Shown: positions 1 through 8,527 of the stretch, in pieces
Layout: every line of letters begins with the position of its first letter
Numbering within the stretch: the first letter of the stretch is position 1
Origin: Gordonia prachuapensis
Lineage (GTDB): Bacteria; Actinomycetota; Actinomycetes; Mycobacteriales; Mycobacteriaceae
Direction of reading: 5' to 3'
Assembly (NCBI RefSeq): GCF_036350515.1
Contig: NZ_JAZDUE010000006.1
Span: 1-64,000 of the forward strand
Length of the DNA stretch: 64,000 bases
Translations under genes and position numbers: made by a program
The notes under the pieces: model-generated
Databases searched by the model: none
What the model was told of the DNA's origin: nothing
The model's input: the letters and a program-made list of their open reading frames with translations, nothing else

Positions 1-152
1 GCAACGATTTCAACACTATCATGCAGGCACAGGCAGTGGTGTTGGACTGGTGCTACGGCTTCTACAATCACCAACGCCGCCACAGCGCGATCGGGATGGT
101 GAGCCCGGTCGACTACGAGAACGCCGCGCGCACCGAACCCAAAGCCGCATAG
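1..152 (+). pseudogene. IS3-family transposase (OrfB), 3' end only
   Basis: Only the C-terminal 49 residues lie in the window, read from base 3 to the TAG at 150-152. The end contains YNHQRRHSAIGMVSPVDYE, the typical C-terminal signature of IS3-family DDE integrases (residues after the catalytic Glu). The gene runs off the left edge, so whether the element is intact cannot be judged. It lies about 100 bp from a decayed IS256-type gene on the other strand, so the left end of the window is an insertion site for mobile DNA. I could not define a terminal inverted repeat after the stop codon. Confidence 0.8.
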
Positions 153-255
153 AGGAGTCCTCCACGATTCCGGGGGAACCACACAGTGCCCCGTGCGGTG
201 GTGGACTTCGGATCGGCCTGAGCCACGCGTTGTGATCGACGAGTCGTGATGGGTG

Positions 256-1421
256 TTAGGCGATTTGGCGTGCTGCGTCGACCAGTTCTGCGGTCTGGCG
301 TTTGGCGGCGATGACCTTGCGCAGTTCCGCCATGCTGATGTCGGACAGGTAGCGGCGGGTGACCTGCCATTCGTCATGGGCCTCGATCACGACGGCGGTC
401 GCCAACCCAGAACCGCCGGCGGATCGGGGAAGATGTCCACGACATCAGCGCGGCGTTTGATCTCCTTGTTCAGCCGTTCGATCGGGTTGTTCGACCAGGT
501 CTTCTGCCATTGTGATTTCGGGAATGCGGTGAACGCAAGCACGTCCGGGCTTGGCCTCGGCCATCATCGTGCCACCTTCGGGAACGACGCCTCGAGGGTT
601 TCGGCGACCTGGTCCCACTGCGCGGCAACCTCTGCCGGTTCGGTATGAGCGAAGATGGCTTTGAGCGCCGCGGTTACCACCGGTGCCTGCTTCGCTGACA
701 CCGCGCCGTGCAGGTTGCGCATGAAATGCACTCGGCGACGCTGCCACGAGAAGTTCGTGAACTGCTGGGCCACAGCCGCTTTCAACCCAGCGTGGGCATC
801 CGAGACGACCTGATGCGCTCCCGACAGCCCTCGCGCCTTCAGCGAGGCGAGGAACTCGCGCCAGAACTCGAAGGACTCGCTGTCGCTGACCGCGGTGCCC
901 AGTACCTCGCCGGTGCCTTCGATCGACACTCCGGTCGCCACGACCAAAGCTTGAGACACCGCATGGGCGCCGACCCGAACCTTGAAGAAAGCGGCATCAG
1001 CGAACACGTAGGGGAACTCGGTGTGGGTCAGGGAGCGTTCACCGAACGCGGTCACGGTCCTTGTCGAGGCCGGCGCAGATACGCGAGACCTCGGACTTGG
1101 CGATGCCCGAGGCGACGCCGAGGGCGTTGACCAGATCATCGACGCTACGGGTGTACACGCCGTGGGCGTAGGCTTCCATCACCACCACGAGCAGGACTTT
1201 GTTTATGCTTCGGCGTCGTTCAAGCAGGCTCGGGAGAATGACCCAGCTCGCAGCTTGCCTATCTTGACCTCGACATAACGGTTCGCGCCGATCTTCTCGG
1301 TCGCCTCGGCCTCGATCAGTGCTTGTAACCCCGCTCTGAGCAACTCGGCGAACACCGCTCCAGAAGCGGCGGAGGTGAGTGCATCCAGCTGAGCGCGCAA
1401 GGGAGAATGGTCGTGGGTCAT
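256..1421 (-). pseudogene. IS256-family transposase, broken by deletion and frameshifts
   Basis: The pieces of one IS256-type mutator transposase lie in order on the minus strand but in different frames. The N-terminus (from 1421) has EAEATEKIGANRY, then an apparent internal deletion joins it to VKIGKLRAGSF and the frame is lost. The middle piece holds EFPYVFADAAFFKVRVGAHA and VVSDAHAGLK (first and second catalytic Asp regions). A third frame carries QWQKTWSNNPIERLNKEIKR (catalytic Glu), and a fourth the C-terminus VTRRYLSDISMAELRKVIAA ending at a TAA at 256-258. The total length of about 1.17 kb is shorter than the usual 1.25 kb for the family. At least three breaks mean it cannot make active protein. 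Flanking inverted repeats were not found. Confidence 0.85.
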
Positions 1422-1578
1422 CGCGTTGTGTGTCTTAATGTTAAGTCACTTGGTAGGTAACTCACTGACCACTACGCGATGGCCCGCCGCGACCGGGCAC
1501 CGACCCGCTCAGTGCCAGGTCACCTCAGCCCCGAAATCCCACCATCCGAGGGGACTCACCTTAGCGCCGAACTGCACT

Positions 1579-2847
1579 TCACAGACTTTGCGGATCGGCA
1601 CGAAGTTGTGCGGGAGTAGGCATGTCGTCGACTCGCGCCGGACGGTGTGCTGCACCCATGAGGTCGAGACGACGGCCGAACGCTCGCCGCTGGCGTTCAC
1701 CGATCTCGAGATCGGATCCGAGTAGTCCGGTCCGGCGAACAGCTTCACGCATCTTGACGAATGGACGCGCGAGCTTGATCCAGTGTGTGAGCGGCCCGTT
1801 GGGGACACCGAGGAGATCTGCGGTTTCGCGGCTGACGTGTTGTTCGATGAATGGCCGGCTCATCGCCATCAACGCGCGTGAGCTGACACGGCGCATCGAT
1901 GCGCCGGCCCGGATCTCGATGAATTCGGGGAAGGCCGCGGCCGGGCTGATCACGTTCTCGCGCAGAGACGCCACCATCTCTCTCGAGCTGTCATCGGGCT
2001 CGTCGAGCACTGCGAATGCGGCGAGGCGGAACTCGTCGGCCCACTCCACCGAGTCCGGAAGCAACCGGTCTGGAAGTCCCAGCATCGACCCGATGGCCGA
2101 CCACTGGTGGGCCATCGCGTGGCAATCGTCGTCAGACAGTGGCACTCCGGCCAGTTGAAGCCCCCGCAGCGGCGCCAGGAAGAATCCGATGTTCGTCAGC
2201 GATGCTGCGGTCATGTTGACCGGTGCGCCCCAGGCGAGCTCGTTCCAGCGTCCTGACGCCGCGAAGTTGCGGCCGATCGTGGCATGCAGCATGCGTAACC
2301 GCACAGTCTCGCGGAAGCCCTCGCTCCGAGGCAGCATCGCACCCGGCGCGGCGGCCGCGATGGTCCATCGAGCGGTCTCTTCGAAGCGCCGGGCGCCCAT
2401 CTGCCGGAACCGGCCGTTCATCACCAACGGTTTGACGAGATCGCCGTACTGGTAGGCAGATACCAGAGCGGCGAGCATCGCCACGCTGTTGACCATGCTG
2501 ATCCGCCACCACATGGCCGCGCCCCGGTCGAACAGGTCCTGATCGACCCACGACGGCGGTGTGATCAGCTCGGCCACCAGCTCACGCACCCGGGACGGCG
2601 CGTCGGCAATCGCGTCGAGACCGTCATCGAGGGCTGCCTCCAGGAGGTGTCGTCCGTGGGTTGCCGGCAGCCGGTCGAACTCATCGAGCAAGGCAGATGC
2701 GAGTTCGTCGTGTTCGCACAGTCCCCCAACCGCCAGGTCGACCAGGTGTGGTGGGTGAAGTAAGCGGGCGGCTCGCGCTCGTTCCGCGCGCCGCGGATCA
2801 GCCAAGATGAACCAGCGGTCACGATCCGACTGTTCACACTTTGTCAT
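1579..2847 (-). CDS. DUF2236 / MpaB-type oxygenase family protein
   Basis: A 422-residue protein of the DUF2236 family, related to the rubber oxygenase Lcp and fungal MpaB, which are haem-b enzymes. Family-type blocks seen are PPSWVDQDLFDRGAAMWWR near residue 96, RFEETARWTIAAAAPG near 155 and RLRMLHATIGRNF near 183, where the His is the likely axial haem ligand. There is no signal peptide, so it is probably cytoplasmic or membrane-attached. It is divergent from a TetR regulator 48 bp away, which probably controls it. The substrate is unknown; the family call is from motif resemblance, not a search. Confidence 0.75.
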   Translation of the reverse strand: MTKCEQSDRDRWFILADPRRAERARAARLLHPPHLVDLAVGGLCEHDELASALLDEFDRLPATHGRHLLEAALDDGLDAIADAPSRVRELVAELITPPSWVDQDLFDRGAAMWWRISMVNSVAMLAALVSAYQYGDLVKPLVMNGRFRQMGARRFEETARWTIAAAAPGAMLPRSEGFRETVRLRMLHATIGRNFAASGRWNELAWGAPVNMTAASLTNIGFFLAPLRGLQLAGVPLSDDDCHAMAHQWSAIGSMLGLPDRLLPDSVEWADEFRLAAFAVLDEPDDSSREMVASLRENVISPAAAFPEFIEIRAGASMRRVSSRALMAMSRPFIEQHVSRETADLLGVPNGPLTHWIKLARPFVKMREAVRRTGLLGSDLEIGERQRRAFGRRLDLMGAAHRPARVDDMPTPAQLRADPQSL

Positions 2848-2880
2848 AATTTGTTACCGTACACATATTCCTCTGATTTG

Positions 2881-2886
2881 TATACT
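2881..2886 (+). promoter_or_regulatory. Probable -10 element of the TetR gene
   Basis: TATACT is a near-perfect actinobacterial -10 hexamer. It ends 9 bp before the GTG at 2896, so transcription would start at or close to that codon and the mRNA would be leaderless or nearly so. No matching -35 hexamer is evident at normal spacing. Confidence 0.5.
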
Positions 2887-2895
2887 GTGAGAGTC

Positions 2896-3537
2896 GTGGC
2901 AGATGACGACCCCGCTGATATGACCCCGTGGGGCCCGATAGTCCCGGCAGCGCCCTCTACAGAGATGGCCGCGAAAATTCTCGACGCCGCGCGCATTCGT
3001 TTTGCCGCGCAGGGCATCAGCCGAACGACGATGTCGGAACTCGCCGCCGACGCCGGCATTTCACGTAAGTGGCTCTACCGGCATTTCGACAACCGTGATG
3101 CCGTCGTACGTGCCCTCATCGGGCGCGACGCTCAACGCGTCATCGACAGCGTCACCACGCTCTATGCCGACGCCAGTGATCCACTCGACGCGATGATCGA
3201 CGCCCTGACAACCGTCGTGACATTGCTCCGCCAGGATCAACTACTGCAACGGCTCGTCGAGACCGAACCCCAGGCACTCGCGCCATTCCTGACAACCGGG
3301 GCCGCAACTCTGATGCGGCCGGCGATCGAGGTCACCGTCGGCCTGCTCGACGAACACTTCGGGATGGCCCGAACCGACGCGACGTTGGCCGCCGAGGCGC
3401 TGATCCGGCTGACACTCTCGAGCGTGCTCAGCGAGGCGGCCACCACCGATTTCGATGATCCCGAAAAGCGACGAGAGTTCTTCGCGTACAGCGTCCCACG
3501 ACTGATCGCCCCGCCACATGGCTTCGAGTCCGGCTGA
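2896..3537 (+). CDS. TetR/AcrR-family transcriptional regulator
   Basis: About 213 residues. The N-terminal helix-turn-helix is plain: AAKILDAARIRFAAQGISRT, then MSELAADAGISRKWLYRHF with recognition helix ISRKWLYRHF, followed by an all-helical ligand domain typical of TetR. The start is chosen at GTG 2896, just after the TATACT box; ATG 2920 is a possible later start and also keeps the whole HTH. The gene is divergent from the DUF2236 oxygenase, and in such pairs the regulator usually represses the neighbour. I could not pick out a convincing operator palindrome in the 48-bp gap. The ligand is unknown. Confidence 0.85.
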   Translation: MADDDPADMTPWGPIVPAAPSTEMAAKILDAARIRFAAQGISRTTMSELAADAGISRKWLYRHFDNRDAVVRALIGRDAQRVIDSVTTLYADASDPLDAMIDALTTVVTLLRQDQLLQRLVETEPQALAPFLTTGAATLMRPAIEVTVGLLDEHFGMARTDATLAAEALIRLTLSSVLSEAATTDFDDPEKRREFFAYSVPRLIAPPHGFESG

Positions 3538-3590
3538 TCGGGGCCAGACCTATTCGGCAAGAAGGATTCCAACGGTTCAGCTGGTGGCCG

Positions 3591-3607
3591 GACAGTCGCC
3601 GACTGTC
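3591..3607. repeat. 17-bp palindrome between tetR and the GNAT gene
   Basis: GACAGTCG-C-CGACTGTC has two 8-bp arms around one central base. The very short centre suits a protein-binding site better than a hairpin, though a 6-bp stem with a 5-nt loop could form in RNA. It lies 54 bp after the tetR stop in a 237-bp gap that otherwise shows no gene. Confidence 0.45.
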
Positions 3608-3774
3608 ATCCATTGCAGCTCACTGAGCCCGAACCTCTTCTGAACAGGAGTTGCGCGGCGCCCTGTACCGCAGCGGTTTCTGTACGGGCGCCACATAGTG
3701 AGGCGCGCAGCCGCCGTCGGCGTTGAGACAGTTCTGAGAGCGGGTTGAGAGATCCGGATGTGAGCGTGTTCGGC

Positions 3775-4398
3775 ATGACACTGATTCACAACCCAGACAA
3801 CATGCACAACCCACACAGCGCTGTCCCCGTCGACGTCGCCCCGACGACCGATCTGGCCATCGCCGGCGCTCTCCTCACCCAGGCCTTTGCCGACGACCCG
3901 GTGATGGTGTGGATGCAGCCGGACACCCGACGTCAGGCGGTGCTCTTCGACATCGTGCTGAAGTACCTCCACGGCCCGCAGGCCTGCCTGGACCTCGCGA
4001 CCCGCGACGGTCGCCCGGTGGGCGTTGCGGCCTGGGACCCGCCGAGTCACCGGATCACCGCACGCAGTCACGTGGCGTCCACGATCGCCATGGCCCGGGC
4101 GTTGGGGCCGCGGACACGGCGCGGGATCGCCATGGAGCTGGCATTCGCCAAGCACCGACCAAAGGAGCCACATTGGTATCTCGGACAGATCGGAGCGCCC
4201 GAACGCGGACAAGGCATCGGCACCACACTGCTGGAGGCCCGGCTCGCCGATATCGAGGGCCCGGCCTACCTCGAGAGTTCCAATGAGCGCAACATCCCCC
4301 TGTACGAGCGCTTCGGCTTCCAGGTGACGGGCGAGATCACGTTGCCCTTCGACGGGCCACGGGTGTGGCCCATGTACCGGCCGAGTTCGGTCAGCTGA
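3775..4398 (+). CDS. GNAT-family N-acetyltransferase
   Basis: About 207 residues with the Gcn5-related acetyltransferase fold. Motif A, which binds acetyl-CoA, is seen as YLGQIGAPERGQGIGTTLLE (Q/RxxGxG/A type), followed by YLESSNERNIPLYERFGF, the conserved C-terminal Asn/Tyr region. The substrate cannot be told from sequence; the layout resembles small-molecule or antibiotic acetyltransferases. The start is placed at ATG 3775, although ATG 3802 is possible and no strong ribosome site decides. The gene converges on the lysine permease: both stop codons lie in the shared palindrome TCAGCTGA at 4391-4398, so the ends overlap by 8 bp. Confidence 0.75.
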   Translation: MTLIHNPDNMHNPHSAVPVDVAPTTDLAIAGALLTQAFADDPVMVWMQPDTRRQAVLFDIVLKYLHGPQACLDLATRDGRPVGVAAWDPPSHRITARSHVASTIAMARALGPRTRRGIAMELAFAKHRPKEPHWYLGQIGAPERGQGIGTTLLEARLADIEGPAYLESSNERNIPLYERFGFQVTGEITLPFDGPRVWPMYRPSSVS

Positions 4399-5893
4399 TC
4401 AGCTCGGCGTCATGGTGGGCGGACGCCGCGGACGTGGGTGACAGATCCGCGGTGCGCAGATCCACTGTCGGCGAGTGGGTGATCAGTTTGTGGCCCCACC
4501 AGAGCCCGAGGAACACGATCAGCGCGCCATAGGCGGTGAGCCACAGTTCCAGATCCGCGGCGGTGCCGTCACGAATGGCGCCGAGGTTCTGGCCGGCGAT
4601 CACGAGGATGCACATGCCGAGCGCGATGACCGGCCCGGCGGGATACAGCCACGCCTTGTACGGAAGCTCGTCTAGCGGGCGACCCTGCAGGTTCCAGGCA
4701 CGCCGGAAACGGTAGTGCGCCCAGGCGATACCCATCCACGTGACGAAACCGGCCACCGACGACGCGGTCACCAGCCATACGTATGCCCGCCCGTCGCCCA
4801 CCCTGCTGGCCAGGAAGCAGAGCGCTCCGATCGCGGCGGTCGCGGCCACCGCCAAGATGGGGACGCCCGAGCGGGTGACCCGGCTGAACAGATGAGGGGC
4901 GCTGCCCTGCACGGACAGCCCGTACAGCGCGCGGGTCGCGGCGAACAGACTGGCGTTGCCCGCGGACAGGATGGCGATCAGGATCACCGCGTTCATCATC
5001 GACGCCGCAACGGCGATACCCGCCTCGGAGAACACCAGGGTGAACGGGGCGATCGCGATGTTCTCCTCGGAGGCATTGAGCAGATTCGGATCGTTGTACG
5101 GGATCAGGAACGCGATGATGGTGAGCGTGCCCACGTAGAACAGCAGAATCCGGACGAAGACGGTGCGCACCGCACGCGGGATCGCCTTCTTCGGCTCCAG
5201 CGCCTCACCCGCGGCGACCGCGATCATCTCGGTGCCCTGGAATGCGAAACCGGCGAGCAGGAACACCGACAGCATGCCGAGCGGGAAGTCGACGAATGGC
5301 GCCTCGCCGATGGTCCAGTTGCTGAACCCCGGCGAGGGTTGATCGCCGACGACACCTAGCACCAACAGCGTGCCGACGATCAGGAAGATCACCACCGCGA
5401 TCACCTTGATGGAGGCGAACCAGAACTCGGCCTCGCCGAACGCCTTGACCGCGAACAGATTCAGCGCGAGCAGGCCACCGAGGAAGACCACCGACCAGAT
5501 CCACGACGGTACGTCGGGCAGCCAGAACTTCATGATCAGGCCGGCCGCGACGACCTCGGCGGCCAGAGTGATCGACCAGTTGAACCAATAGTTCCATCCG
5601 GCCGCGAAGCCGAATGATTCACTCACGAAACGCTTTCCGTACTCCTCGAAAGGGTTGCTGCACGGGATGTACGCCGACATCTCGCCCAGACTCTGCATGA
5701 GGAAGAAGACCATGCACCCCATGAGCAGGTACGCGGTGATGGCGCCACCAGGACCGGCGTCGGCGATGGTGGCGCCCGACGCCACGAACAGACCGGTACC
5801 AATGGCACCGCCCAGGGCGAGCATGCTGATGTGACGCGTTCGCAGCCCCTTGCGCAGGGACTCGTCGGGGGTGATCCCCAGAGGACTGGACAC
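4391..5893 (-). CDS. lysP: Amino-acid permease, LysP-like (APC superfamily)
   Basis: A 500-residue integral membrane protein with about 12 hydrophobic segments. The first helix has GGAIGTGLFVASG, the APC amine-binding motif, and the N-terminal RKGLRTRHISMLALGGAIG resembles AAT-family permeases such as LysP. It should import a basic or other amino acid with protons; lysine is the best guess by family likeness and is not proven. Translation probably starts at GTG 5893, only 6 nt after a TAAAAT box, which suggests a leaderless mRNA. That start lies inside a 12-bp inverted repeat (described separately). No partner genes are adjacent. Confidence 0.75.
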   Translation of the reverse strand: MSSPLGITPDESLRKGLRTRHISMLALGGAIGTGLFVASGATIADAGPGGAITAYLLMGCMVFFLMQSLGEMSAYIPCSNPFEEYGKRFVSESFGFAAGWNYWFNWSITLAAEVVAAGLIMKFWLPDVPSWIWSVVFLGGLLALNLFAVKAFGEAEFWFASIKVIAVVIFLIVGTLLVLGVVGDQPSPGFSNWTIGEAPFVDFPLGMLSVFLLAGFAFQGTEMIAVAAGEALEPKKAIPRAVRTVFVRILLFYVGTLTIIAFLIPYNDPNLLNASEENIAIAPFTLVFSEAGIAVAASMMNAVILIAILSAGNASLFAATRALYGLSVQGSAPHLFSRVTRSGVPILAVAATAAIGALCFLASRVGDGRAYVWLVTASSVAGFVTWMGIAWAHYRFRRAWNLQGRPLDELPYKAWLYPAGPVIALGMCILVIAGQNLGAIRDGTAADLELWLTAYGALIVFLGLWWGHKLITHSPTVDLRTADLSPTSAASAHHDAELIS

Positions 5894-5919
5894 CCGCAGA
5901 TTTTAACGGGTGTCCAGTC
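5886..5919 (-). promoter_or_regulatory. Inverted repeat spanning the permease -10 and start codon
   Basis: ACTGGACACCCG and CGGGTGTCCAGT are perfect 12-bp arms separated by 10 bp that hold TTAAAAT, the likely -10 box of the permease. The downstream arm contains the GTG start codon. It can be read as an operator whose half-sites flank the -10, or as an RNA stem closing the start codon if transcription begins further upstream. Confidence 0.6.
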
Positions 5920-5964
5920 ACTCGGCCCGGTGATCGCGATCATCCGCGACGGCGGGGCACCGGC

Positions 5965-6183
5965 TCAGTACACCGGCGGTTCACCTTCGGCCGCAGGGCC
6001 TTTCTCGATCGGCGTGTGCTCGATGATGGATTTGTACGCGTGGTTCTCGTGGCGGACCATCGCCACGAAGAATCCGACGAAGAGCACAACCGCCAGCAGG
6101 AAGACGATCCACACACCCACCGAGAATCCACCGAAGGTGAACACCACGCCGAGTTCGTCATAGGAATCGATAGGGCTGAACAT
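5965..6183 (-). CDS. Small single-pass membrane protein coupled to amt
   Basis: 72 residues with one hydrophobic segment (about 19-43, VGVWIVFLLAVVLFVGFFVA) and a charged C-terminal tail (about 44-72). The ATG follows the amt stop directly (TAG-ATG, no gap), and its ribosome site GAGGTGAA lies inside the last amt codons, so its translation should be coupled to amt. I recognise no family. The tight linkage suggests a role with the ammonium transporter, such as an accessory or regulatory subunit; this is inference. Confidence 0.7.
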   Translation of the reverse strand: MFSPIDSYDELGVVFTFGGFSVGVWIVFLLAVVLFVGFFVAMVRHENHAYKSIIEHTPIEKGPAAEGEPPVY

Positions 6184-7557
6184 CTACTTCACCTCTTCTG
6201 TCGGAACTACCACCGCGTCGGCGTCGGCGTCCTCGGTCGGCACGGCGACGATGTCGCCGGTGTCCCCGCGCATGAGGGTCACCGGGATGCCCTCGGGATA
6301 CGGTGTCGCCGGAACCTCACTGAGGTCCAGACCCTGCTCTTCCACCTCGGGCGGAATGCGCAACAGTCCGGCCTTCTTCAACGCCAGGGACACCAGGTAG
6401 GCCGGGATGAAGCCGAGCGCGGCGAACACCGCGGCCCCGACGAGCTGACCCCACAGCGAGATCGAGGGATTCCCGTCGGTGTTGGGGTAACCGGCCAAGA
6501 AGATTCCGGCCATCGTCAGCGAGTACAGGCCGATGCCACCGTGCACCGACACGGCACCCACCACGTCATCGATCTTGAACTTCTCCAACAGCTTTCCGAT
6601 GAACGGGATCAGTGCGCCGGCTCCCAGTGCGATGAGGAACGCCAGCGCCGGGTGGTACAGGTCCAGACCCGCAGCCACGCCGATCACTCCGGCGAGACCA
6701 CCGGAGATGGTCCAGAACGGTTCGCCGCGAGACGTCATGTAGGCGCCGATGATGCCGCCGGCGAGGCCCATCAGGGTGTTGAAGGCGAAGGCGGACAGCG
6801 TGGTCGGGCTGCCGTAGATGGTGGCGTAGCCCTCGTTGCTGTAGATGACACAACCCATCAGGAACCCGAAGAAGCCGGTGAAGATCAGGAAGAGCCCGAG
6901 CATCGTGAGCGGCAGGTTGTGCGGCCGGATGGTGACCGGTGTGCCGTCGGGCAGGAACCGGCCCCGACGTGGCCCGAGGTTGATCAGGATGCCGAGTGCT
7001 GCGAATCCGGCGATCATGTGGACGCAACCGGCGGCTCCCACGTCGTGGAAGCCGAGTTCGGTGAGCATCCAGCCCGCGCCGTGCCAGCCCCATGCCGCGC
7101 CGATGATCCAGACGACCGAACCGACGAGGACGGTGAGCACGAGGAAAGCGCTGGTGCGGATGCGTTCGAGCACGGCACCGGACATGATCGAGCCGGTGGT
7201 GGCGGCGAACAGTGCGAACGCACCCCAGAAGATGCCGCTCGCGGAGTCCGCGGTGTTCGGCCCCATGTTGTCGCTCCACGGCAGCGCGGCCTGCGCGGCG
7301 TCCGACATCTCGATGTACCCGCTGGGCATCGCGTTGTACAGGAACCAGCCGACGAAGAAGAACGAGGCGATGATGGTCGCGAAGGCGAGCAGATTCTTCA
7401 TCGCTGTGGCGAGCACGTTCTTGGAGCGTGACGCACCGATCTCGTAGGCGAGGAATCCCGCGTGGATCAGCATCATCAGGGCGATGGACATCCAGTAGAA
7501 AAACTCGTTGTTGACCGACCCCATCGTGGTGATGGCGTCCTCGACGTCTGGTGGCAC
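6184..7557 (-). CDS. amt: Ammonium transporter (Amt family)
   Basis: 457 residues and about 11 membrane segments. The pore twin histidines are present in GCVHMIAGFAALG and VGAVSVHGGIG, and the conserved Asp lies in FHDVGAAG; ISGGLAGVIGVAAG is a further family block. It conducts ammonium/ammonia across the inner membrane under nitrogen limitation. The GTG start at 7557 is chosen because GGAGG lies 7 nt before it; an in-frame TTG at 7590 has no such site. The acidic tail of about 50 residues is longer than the minimal family. No glnK or glnD follows; instead a 72-residue membrane protein is directly coupled. No clear GlnR or AmtR box was seen in the 174-bp upstream gap. Confidence 0.93.
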   Translation of the reverse strand: MPPDVEDAITTMGSVNNEFFYWMSIALMMLIHAGFLAYEIGASRSKNVLATAMKNLLAFATIIASFFFVGWFLYNAMPSGYIEMSDAAQAALPWSDNMGPNTADSASGIFWGAFALFAATTGSIMSGAVLERIRTSAFLVLTVLVGSVVWIIGAAWGWHGAGWMLTELGFHDVGAAGCVHMIAGFAALGILINLGPRRGRFLPDGTPVTIRPHNLPLTMLGLFLIFTGFFGFLMGCVIYSNEGYATIYGSPTTLSAFAFNTLMGLAGGIIGAYMTSRGEPFWTISGGLAGVIGVAAGLDLYHPALAFLIALGAGALIPFIGKLLEKFKIDDVVGAVSVHGGIGLYSLTMAGIFLAGYPNTDGNPSISLWGQLVGAAVFAALGFIPAYLVSLALKKAGLLRIPPEVEEQGLDLSEVPATPYPEGIPVTLMRGDTGDIVAVPTEDADADAVVVPTEEVK

Positions 7558-7731
7558 GGGCAGACCTCCGCTGGCAGGAGTGTTTCGCAACAGTGTTCGG
7601 CGCGCACTATCGGTGTACGCAGGTCTGACCTTAAGTTAGCGAACGTTTCGTCGCGTTCCTCGATGGTTAATGCGACGTAAATCGCTCGTTGTCGCCTGCC
7701 ACGACGTCCACACCAGTGGTGATCTTCTTTG

Positions 7732-8478
7732 CTAGCGACGAAAGAGTTTGTTGCCCAGCCACACCAACGGGTCGTAGCGGCGATCCACCACGCGTTCCTT
7801 CATCGGGATCAGCGCGTTGTCGGTGATCTTGATGTGCTCCGGGCACACGTCCGTACAACACTTGGTGATGTTGCAGAGTCCCAGACCGTGTTCGGCCTGC
7901 GCGGAATCGCGCCGCTCGGCCACGTCGAGCGGATGCATGTCGAGCTCCGCCACCCGCATCAGGTAGCGAGGGCCGGCGAAGTTCTCCTTGTTGTCCTCGT
8001 GATCGCGGATCACGTGGCAGGTGTCCTGACAGAGGAAGCACTCGATGCACTTGCGGAACTCCTGCGACCGCGCCACATCGACCTGCTTCATCCGGTACTC
8101 CCCCGGCTTCAGTCCTTCGGGAGGCGTGAACGACTGGATCTCGCGGGCCTTCGCATAGTTGAACGAGACGTCGGTGACCAGGTCGCGGATCACCGGGAAC
8201 GTCCGCATCGGGGTCACCGTGATCACCTCGTCCTCGGTGAAGGTCGACATCCGGGTCATGCACAGCAGTTTGGGGCGCCCGTTGACCTCTGCCGAGCAGG
8301 ATCCGCACTTGCCGGCCTTGCAGTTCCAGCGCACGGCGAGGTCGGGCGTCTGTGTCGCCTGCAGCCGGTGGATGATGTCGAGCACCACCTCGCCGTCGTT
8401 GGCGAGCACCGTGTAGTCCCGGAGCTCACCGGAATCACTGTCACCTCGCCAGACCCGGAACTTCGCGTCGTAGCCCAT
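7732..8478 (-). CDS. sdhB: Succinate dehydrogenase 1 iron-sulfur subunit
   Basis: 248 residues with three cysteine clusters. CKAGKCGSCSAE is the [2Fe-2S] site, CIECFLCQDTCH and CNITKCCTDVCPEH hold the [4Fe-4S] and [3Fe-4S] centres. It passes electrons from SdhA to quinone at the membrane anchor. It is last in a four-gene set in the same order as the Sdh1 locus of M. tuberculosis (Rv0250c-Rv0247c), so it is assigned to the Sdh1 type rather than the classical sdhCDAB complex. It lies 37 bp after sdhA. Confidence 0.92.
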   Translation of the reverse strand: MGYDAKFRVWRGDSDSGELRDYTVLANDGEVVLDIIHRLQATQTPDLAVRWNCKAGKCGSCSAEVNGRPKLLCMTRMSTFTEDEVITVTPMRTFPVIRDLVTDVSFNYAKAREIQSFTPPEGLKPGEYRMKQVDVARSQEFRKCIECFLCQDTCHVIRDHEDNKENFAGPRYLMRVAELDMHPLDVAERRDSAQAEHGLGLCNITKCCTDVCPEHIKITDNALIPMKERVVDRRYDPLVWLGNKLFRR

Positions 8479-8489
8479 CTGCTCTCCTT

Positions 8490-8527
8490 GTCGCGGTCAG
8501 CTCTCCCCGTCGCGGTCAGCTCTCGCC
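8490..8527. repeat. 19-bp tandem duplication at the sdhA/sdhB junction
   Basis: GTCGCGGTCAGCTCTCCCC is followed at once by GTCGCGGTCAGCTCTCGCC. The second copy carries the sdhA stop codon and the first copy repeats it just downstream, so the sdhA end was duplicated without changing the protein. Confidence 0.7.

Noticed and set aside
7558..7731. Possible GlnR box before amt (GAACAC...GAAAC)
   Set aside because: Only one half matches the GTNAC-N6-GAAAC consensus, so it is not called.
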